Shown: one piece after another, positions 59,910 to 64,000 of the stretch | How positions within the stretch are numbered: position 1 is the stretch's first letter | Layout of the letters: each line of letters begins with the position of its first letter | DNA from: Sphingomonas_R sp036387535 | Lineage (GTDB): Bacteria > Pseudomonadota > Alphaproteobacteria > Sphingomonadales > Sphingomonadaceae | Length of the DNA stretch: 64,000 bases | Assembly: GCF_036387535.1 (NCBI RefSeq) | Contig: NZ_DASVTO010000115.1 | Span: forward strand, 11,187 to 75,186 | Reading direction: 5' to 3' | Notes under the pieces: model-generated | Told to the model about the DNA's origin: nothing | Seen by the model: only the letters and a program-made list of their open reading frames with translations | Database searches by the model: none | Program-made: the position numbers and the translations under genes

Positions 59910-61418
59910 ATGACCGCGCCACCTCCGCCAGCCGCCACCATATTCACGCCCGGCAAGAACAGCTGGTGCGTCGATCAGGCGGATCGTTTCGCGGTGATCG
60001 TCGACGCCGCCGCCTATTTCCGGTTCGCACGCGCAGCGATGATGAAGGCGGAACGCCGCATCATGCTGATCGGGTGGGATTTCGATGCCCGCATCATGCT
60101 GCATGGCGAGCCGCTTGAACCCGGCGAGCCGGAGACGGTCGGCGAGTTCATTCTCTGGCTGGCGGACCGCAACCCCAAGCTCGACGTCTATCTCCTGCGC
60201 TGGGACATGGGCGCCATCAAGGCGCTGTTCCGGGGCCGCACCATCTTCACCGTCCTGCGCTGGATGCGTCATCCGCGTATCCACACCAAGCTGGATGGCA
60301 AGCACCCGACCGGCGCCTCGCATCACCAGAAGATCGTGGTGATCGATGACAGCTTCACCTTCTGTGGCGGTATCGACATGACGTCGGAACGCTGGGACGA
60401 TTGCGATCATCGCGATGCCCATCCGTTGCGGGTCCTGCCGAACGGCACGCCGCACCCACCCTGGCACGACGCGACCAGCGCGCTGTCCGGACCCATCACG
60501 CGACGGTTCGGCGATCTCGCCCGTCACCGCTGGCACCTGGCGGGGGGCAAACCCCTCGCTCCGGTTCAGGGCGGTGCGGATTGCTGGCCGAACGATCTGG
60601 TTCCGGACTTCCGGGACGTCACCGTCGCCATCGCCCGCACGCAGCCCGAAATGGCGGACGTGCGGGAGGTCGTGGAGATCGAGCAGCTTTATCTCGACAT
60701 GATCGCCGCGGCCCGCCGCCGTATCTATGCCGAAAGCCAGTATTTTGCGTCACGCCGGATCGCGGAGGCGATCGCCGCCCGCCTGCGGGAGCCCGACGGC
60801 CCGGAAATCGTGCTGGTCAATCCGGTCAGCGCGCATGGCTGGCTGGAACCGATCGCCATGGATACCGCCCGCGCGCGCCTGTTCGAAACGCTGCGCCGGA
60901 TTGATCTGCACGGCCGGTTCCGCATCTACCACCCGTTCACCGCGGGCGGCACGCCGATCTATGTCCATGCCAAGATCATGATCGTCGATGAACATATGCT
61001 TCGCGTGGGATCGTCGAACATGAACAACCGCTCGCTCCGGCTCGATACCGAATGCGACGTCGCGGTGGATCTGCGGGCCGACGCGGATGACCCGCGCTGT
61101 GCCCGGATCGGCGCCATCCAGCATGCCCTGATCGCCGAGCATCTGGGGGTCGATTCCGAACAGGTCGCGGATCGTATCCAGCAGACGGGATCACTGATCG
61201 CCGCGATCGAGGGCCTGCGCGGGCCGGGCCGGTCGCTCCGTCCCTACGAGACGCCGGATCTCAGCGGGGTAGAGAAATGGCTGGCCGACAACGAAATCCT
61301 CGATCCCGAAGGACCGGGGGAGATGTTCGAAGGCTTGAGCAAGCGCGGCCTGTTCCGCCGTGCCCGAGCGTGGCGCAGCGCGCACCGCCAGCGGAAGCTG
61401 CGTCACCTCCGGCGATGA
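59910..61418 (+). CDS. Phospholipase D-like protein
   Basis: A 502-residue protein with two HKD motifs: HQKIVVID (about residue 140) and HAKIMIVD (about 350) followed by GSSNMNNRS. Such proteins hydrolyse or exchange phosphodiester bonds, including cardiolipin synthesis; this one has no N-terminal membrane segment or signal peptide, so cytoplasmic or peripheral. Start at 59910 fits; an in-frame TTG lies at 59874. It ends 3 nt from the convergent eda gene. Confidence 0.88.
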   Translation: MTAPPPPAATIFTPGKNSWCVDQADRFAVIVDAAAYFRFARAAMMKAERRIMLIGWDFDARIMLHGEPLEPGEPETVGEFILWLADRNPKLDVYLLRWDMGAIKALFRGRTIFTVLRWMRHPRIHTKLDGKHPTGASHHQKIVVIDDSFTFCGGIDMTSERWDDCDHRDAHPLRVLPNGTPHPPWHDATSALSGPITRRFGDLARHRWHLAGGKPLAPVQGGADCWPNDLVPDFRDVTVAIARTQPEMADVREVVEIEQLYLDMIAAARRRIYAESQYFASRRIAEAIAARLREPDGPEIVLVNPVSAHGWLEPIAMDTARARLFETLRRIDLHGRFRIYHPFTAGGTPIYVHAKIMIVDEHMLRVGSSNMNNRSLRLDTECDVAVDLRADADDPRCARIGAIQHALIAEHLGVDSEQVADRIQQTGSLIAAIEGLRGPGRSLRPYETPDLSGVEKWLADNEILDPEGPGEMFEGLSKRGLFRRARAWRSAHRQRKLRHLRR

Positions 61419-61421
61419 CGC

Positions 61422-62036
61422 CTACCGGGTCAGCGCGGCGGCCGCTTCGGCCATCGCCCGGATCGCCGCCACATCCGGTTCGCCAGCGGGCACCAGCCAC
61501 GATCCACCCACACACAGCACCTGCGGGATCGCCAGCCAGTCCGCAGCGGTCGCCTGGGTAACGCCGCCCGTCGGGCAGATCGCGATTTTCCCGAACGGCC
61601 CCAGCAGGCTCTTCAACGCCGGGATGCCACCATTCGCCACCGCCGGGAAGAATTTGAAATGCGACAGGCCGAGATCGAGTCCGCGCATGATGTCGCCGGA
61701 ATTGGCCACGCCCGGCAACAGCGCGACGTCCGCCTTCTCCGCGGCACGCGCCAGCTTCTTCGTCAGCCCGGGCGATACGATGAAGGTGGCGCCCGCATCC
61801 TGCGCACGCGCCAGATCGTCCGGGTTCAACACGGTGCCCGCACCGACGATCGCACCCTCCACCTTCGCCATTTCGCGGATCACCGCCAGCGCGCTGTCGG
61901 TGCGCAGCGTCACTTCCAGCACCGGCAGGCCGCCGGCCACCAACGCCTCGGCGATCGGGCGGGCCTGCGCGACGTCCTCGATGACCAGCACCGGAATGAC
62001 CGGTGCCGCCCGCATGACTGTTTCTACCGGCTTCAT
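61422..62036 (-). CDS. eda: KDPG/KHG aldolase
   Basis: Splits 2-keto-3-deoxy-6-phosphogluconate into pyruvate and glyceraldehyde-3-phosphate (204 aa), the last Entner-Doudoroff step. Family residues: Glu in VLEVTLRT, IVGAGTVLN, and the Schiff-base Lys in SHFKFFPA, with CPTGGVT. The ATG at 62036 overlaps the glk stop (ATGA). Confidence 0.95.
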   Translation of the reverse strand: MKPVETVMRAAPVIPVLVIEDVAQARPIAEALVAGGLPVLEVTLRTDSALAVIREMAKVEGAIVGAGTVLNPDDLARAQDAGATFIVSPGLTKKLARAAEKADVALLPGVANSGDIMRGLDLGLSHFKFFPAVANGGIPALKSLLGPFGKIAICPTGGVTQATAADWLAIPQVLCVGGSWLVPAGEPDVAAIRAMAEAAAALTR

Positions 62037-63001
62037 GAACGATGCGCTCCTGCAAAGGCGGCCGCGGCCCCGAACAGGCCCGGCTGCGGATGGGTGATGA
62101 ACTTGACCGGCATCGCCGACATGATGCGCTCGAACCGGCCCTTGGCGACGAACCGCTCCGAAAAACCCGATCGCGGCAGATGATCCGCGATGCGCAGGCC
62201 CAACCCGCCCGCGATCACCACCGCCTTCGCGCCGTGCGCCAGCGCCAGGTCGCCCGCCACCGCGCCCAGGCTGAGACAGAACCGGTCGAGCGCCGCCGCC
62301 GCACGGCTGTCCGTGCCGGCCAGCGCCGCGGTCCACAGCTCCTTGTCATCAATCGGTCGCAACGCGGCGCTGGTCGATGGCGGCAGCGATTCGTAGATGT
62401 TGACCAGTCCCGGCCCCGATACGATCCGTTCCACCGAAACCCGGCGATACTGCTTGCGCAGCGTCTTCAGGATGCCGTCCTCCAGCACGTCAAGCGGCGC
62501 GAAGTCGATATGACCGCCTTCGCAGGGCAGGACATGATAGCCGGCCGGCGTCTTCAGCAGATGCGCCACGCCCAGCCCCGTGCCGGGCCCGACGATCGTG
62601 ATGATCCCGGTGTCCGGCAGCGGGTCGTCCGGACCACATAGATGCTGCAGATATTCGGCGCCGACCTGCGCCACCGCATGACCGACGGCCTCGAAATCAT
62701 TGACCAGCACATAGGAGTCCACGCCGAGCTTCGACTGGATCAGCGCCGGACGGATCACCCAGGGATTGTTGGTGAGCTTCAGCACCTCGCCGCCGATCGG
62801 CGTGGCGATCGCGATACCGGCGGCACGCGGGATCGGCCGACCCAGCGCCTCGCCGGCGGCCTCCCACGCCAGTTGCAGGCTGCCATGCTCGGCGGTCTTC
62901 AACGTCACGGGTTCGCCCAGCGACAACACATGCCCGTCGCCCACCTCGGCGATCGCGAACCGGGCATGCGTGCCCCCGATATCGACGGCGACGATTTCCA
63001 T
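62033..63001 (-). CDS. glk: Glucokinase
   Basis: Phosphorylates glucose to glucose-6-phosphate (322 aa), feeding the Entner-Doudoroff route. Phosphate-binding motifs VAVDIGGTHARFA and GPGTGLGVA, the catalytic base in LVNDFEAVGHAV, and a second ATP motif GGLGLRIAD. Member of the bacterial glucokinase family, not ROK. The ATG at 63001 overlaps the edd stop; a GTG at 63004 is directly before it. Confidence 0.95.
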   Translation of the reverse strand: MEIVAVDIGGTHARFAIAEVGDGHVLSLGEPVTLKTAEHGSLQLAWEAAGEALGRPIPRAAGIAIATPIGGEVLKLTNNPWVIRPALIQSKLGVDSYVLVNDFEAVGHAVAQVGAEYLQHLCGPDDPLPDTGIITIVGPGTGLGVAHLLKTPAGYHVLPCEGGHIDFAPLDVLEDGILKTLRKQYRRVSVERIVSGPGLVNIYESLPPSTSAALRPIDDKELWTAALAGTDSRAAAALDRFCLSLGAVAGDLALAHGAKAVVIAGGLGLRIADHLPRSGFSERFVAKGRFERIMSAMPVKFITHPQPGLFGAAAAFAGAHRS

Positions 63002-64000
63002 CACAGGCCTCCCGCTGCCAGCATCGCAGATGCACCGCGCTCCGCCTCGTCCGCGCCGTGCCGCATGAACGCGAACAGTTCGCGTCCGGTGCCATAGGGT
63101 GGCGGCGGCGCTTCCGCCGGCACACGGGTGGCCAGCACCTCCGCATCCACCAACAGGTCGAGCGTACCGGCATCGCCCGACACGCGGATGACATCGCCGT
63201 CCTGGACCCGCGCCAGCATGCCCCCGGCGAGAGCTTCGGGCGAGACATGGATCGCGGCCGGCACCTTGCCCGATGCGCCCGACATCCGCCCGTCGGTCAC
63301 CAGCGCGACGCGAAATCCCCGGTCCTGCAACACGCCCAGCGGCGTTGTCAGCTTGTGCAGTTCGGGCATGCCATTGGCGCGCGGTCCCTGGAACCGCATC
63401 ACCACCACCACGTCGCCGGTCAGGTCACCGGACTTGAACGCCGCCAGCACCGCGTCCTGATCGGTGAACACCCGCGCTGGCGCCTCGATCGTCCAGCGGG
63501 CGGGGTCGACCGCGCTGGTCTTCATCGTCGCGCGGCCGAGATTGCCCTGCACCAGCCGCATGCCGCCATCGGGCAGGAACGGATCCGACACCGGCCGCAG
63601 CATCGATGCGTCCAGCGGCTCGGCCGGCGCGTCGATCCAGGTCAGCGCATCGTCGCGCAACACCGGGTCGCGCGCATAATCCTCCAGCCCGCCGCCAGAC
63701 ACCGTCATGATGTCACTGTGCAACAGGCCATGGTCGATCAGGGTCCGGATGACATAGGCCATCCCGCCGGCCGCCTGGAAATGGTTCACGTCGCCGGAGC
63801 CATTCGGATAGACGCGCGCGATCAGCGGCACCGCCGCCGACAGCCGGTCGATATCCTCCCAATCGATCACGATCCCGGCCGCACGGGCAATCGCCGGGAT
63901 ATGGATCGCGTGGTTGGTCGAACCCCCGGTCGCGAGGAGACCGACGACCGCGTTCACGATCGCCTTCTCGTCGACGCACAGGCCCAGCGGGCGATAGTCG
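63001..64000 (-). CDS. edd: 6-phosphogluconate dehydratase, C-terminal part (cut by window edge)
   Basis: The dehydratase making 2-keto-3-deoxy-6-phosphogluconate. About 332 residues are visible, roughly the C-terminal 55% of the usual 600. Motifs: AVVGLLATGGSTNHAIHIPA, PNGSGDVNHFQAAGGM, TDGRMSGASGK-type (VTDGRMSGASGKVPAAIH). Contributing 4Fe-4S cysteines lie partly outside the window. Order edd-glk-eda with overlapping ends shows one operon; zwf/pgl may lie upstream, beyond 64000. Confidence 0.94.
   Translation of the reverse strand, partial: DYRPLGLCVDEKAIVNAVVGLLATGGSTNHAIHIPAIARAAGIVIDWEDIDRLSAAVPLIARVYPNGSGDVNHFQAAGGMAYVIRTLIDHGLLHSDIMTVSGGGLEDYARDPVLRDDALTWIDAPAEPLDASMLRPVSDPFLPDGGMRLVQGNLGRATMKTSAVDPARWTIEAPARVFTDQDAVLAAFKSGDLTGDVVVVMRFQGPRANGMPELHKLTTPLGVLQDRGFRVALVTDGRMSGASGKVPAAIHVSPEALAGGMLARVQDGDVIRVSGDAGTLDLLVDAEVLATRVPAEAPPPPYGTGRELFAFMRHGADEAERGASAMLAAGGL

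Noticed and set aside
62033..62336. A longer Eda start within glk
   Set aside because: The extension runs inside glk in another frame; the ATG at 62036 has the family N-terminus and a coupled overlap.
1..64000. CRISPR arrays, prophage or insertion sequences
   Set aside because: No spaced direct repeat arrays, integrases, transposases or phage structural genes were recognised.

Overview
The window is about 64 kb of GC-rich, densely packed bacterial chromosome with alphaproteobacterial character, most likely from a sphingomonad (Sphingomonas or a close relative). This is inferred from gene content and order: CpdR, MucR, a cysteine-poor Fur, a SapC-family protein, N-formylglutamate amidohydrolase, and the block nfu-rutE-tsaB-rimI-mucR-fur-plsC-miaB-phoH-ybeY-corC-lnt-metK-trmB. 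No phage genes, transposases, CRISPR arrays or rRNA genes were seen. There is one tRNA (Val, GAC). A species cannot be named from the sequence alone.

Layout. 1-6.1 kb: a minus-strand operon encoding a complete MacAB/TolC-like tripartite efflux pump followed by its own two-component system (histidine kinase cut by the window edge). 6.2-12.4 kb: tamB and tamA (outer-membrane assembly). 12.6-16.4 kb: a three-subunit molybdenum hydroxylase of the PaoABC type, apparently cytoplasmic. 16.5-21.0 kb: kdpD-kdpE without kdpFABC, then an MFS transporter. 21.3-23.9 kb: two tandem paralogous ferritin-like exported proteins and a glycine-zipper protein. 24-30 kb: an alpha/beta hydrolase, HU, a secreted unknown, a D-2-hydroxyglutarate dehydrogenase-like flavoprotein, SapC, a strong small-RNA candidate, N-formylglutamate amidohydrolase, CpdR and tRNA-Val. 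30-40 kb: two DEAD-box helicases, an FNT channel, queuosine genes (tgt, queA), a DUF1178-nitrilase-grxC run, comF, a methyltransferase and DedA. 40.3-40.9 kb: intergenic, with a LuxR-type HTH relic. 40.9-56.6 kb: an M20 peptidase and the conserved housekeeping block, interrupted by a sugar dehydrogenase plus VOC pair and by a toxin-antitoxin-like pair. 56.6-64 kb: DUF885 peptidase, ROK regulator, phospholipase D-like protein and the Entner-Doudoroff genes eda-glk-edd (edd cut by the window edge).

How genes work together. Many neighbours share 4-nt ATGA/GTGA stop-start overlaps (RR/HK, OMF/MFP, tamA/tamB, the Mo-hydroxylase subunits, kdpD/kdpE, grxC/nitrilase/DUF1178, tsaB/rimI, toxin/trmB, edd/glk/eda), implying translational coupling. 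The points most worth following up are a roughly 115-nt three-hairpin RNA with C-rich loops at 28.44-28.56 kb; a near-palindromic operator in front of metK; a MucR whose usual zinc-ligand histidines appear replaced; an A/T-richer DUF433/DUF5615 pair wedged between metK and trmB; and the pump operon that carries its own sensor and regulator.
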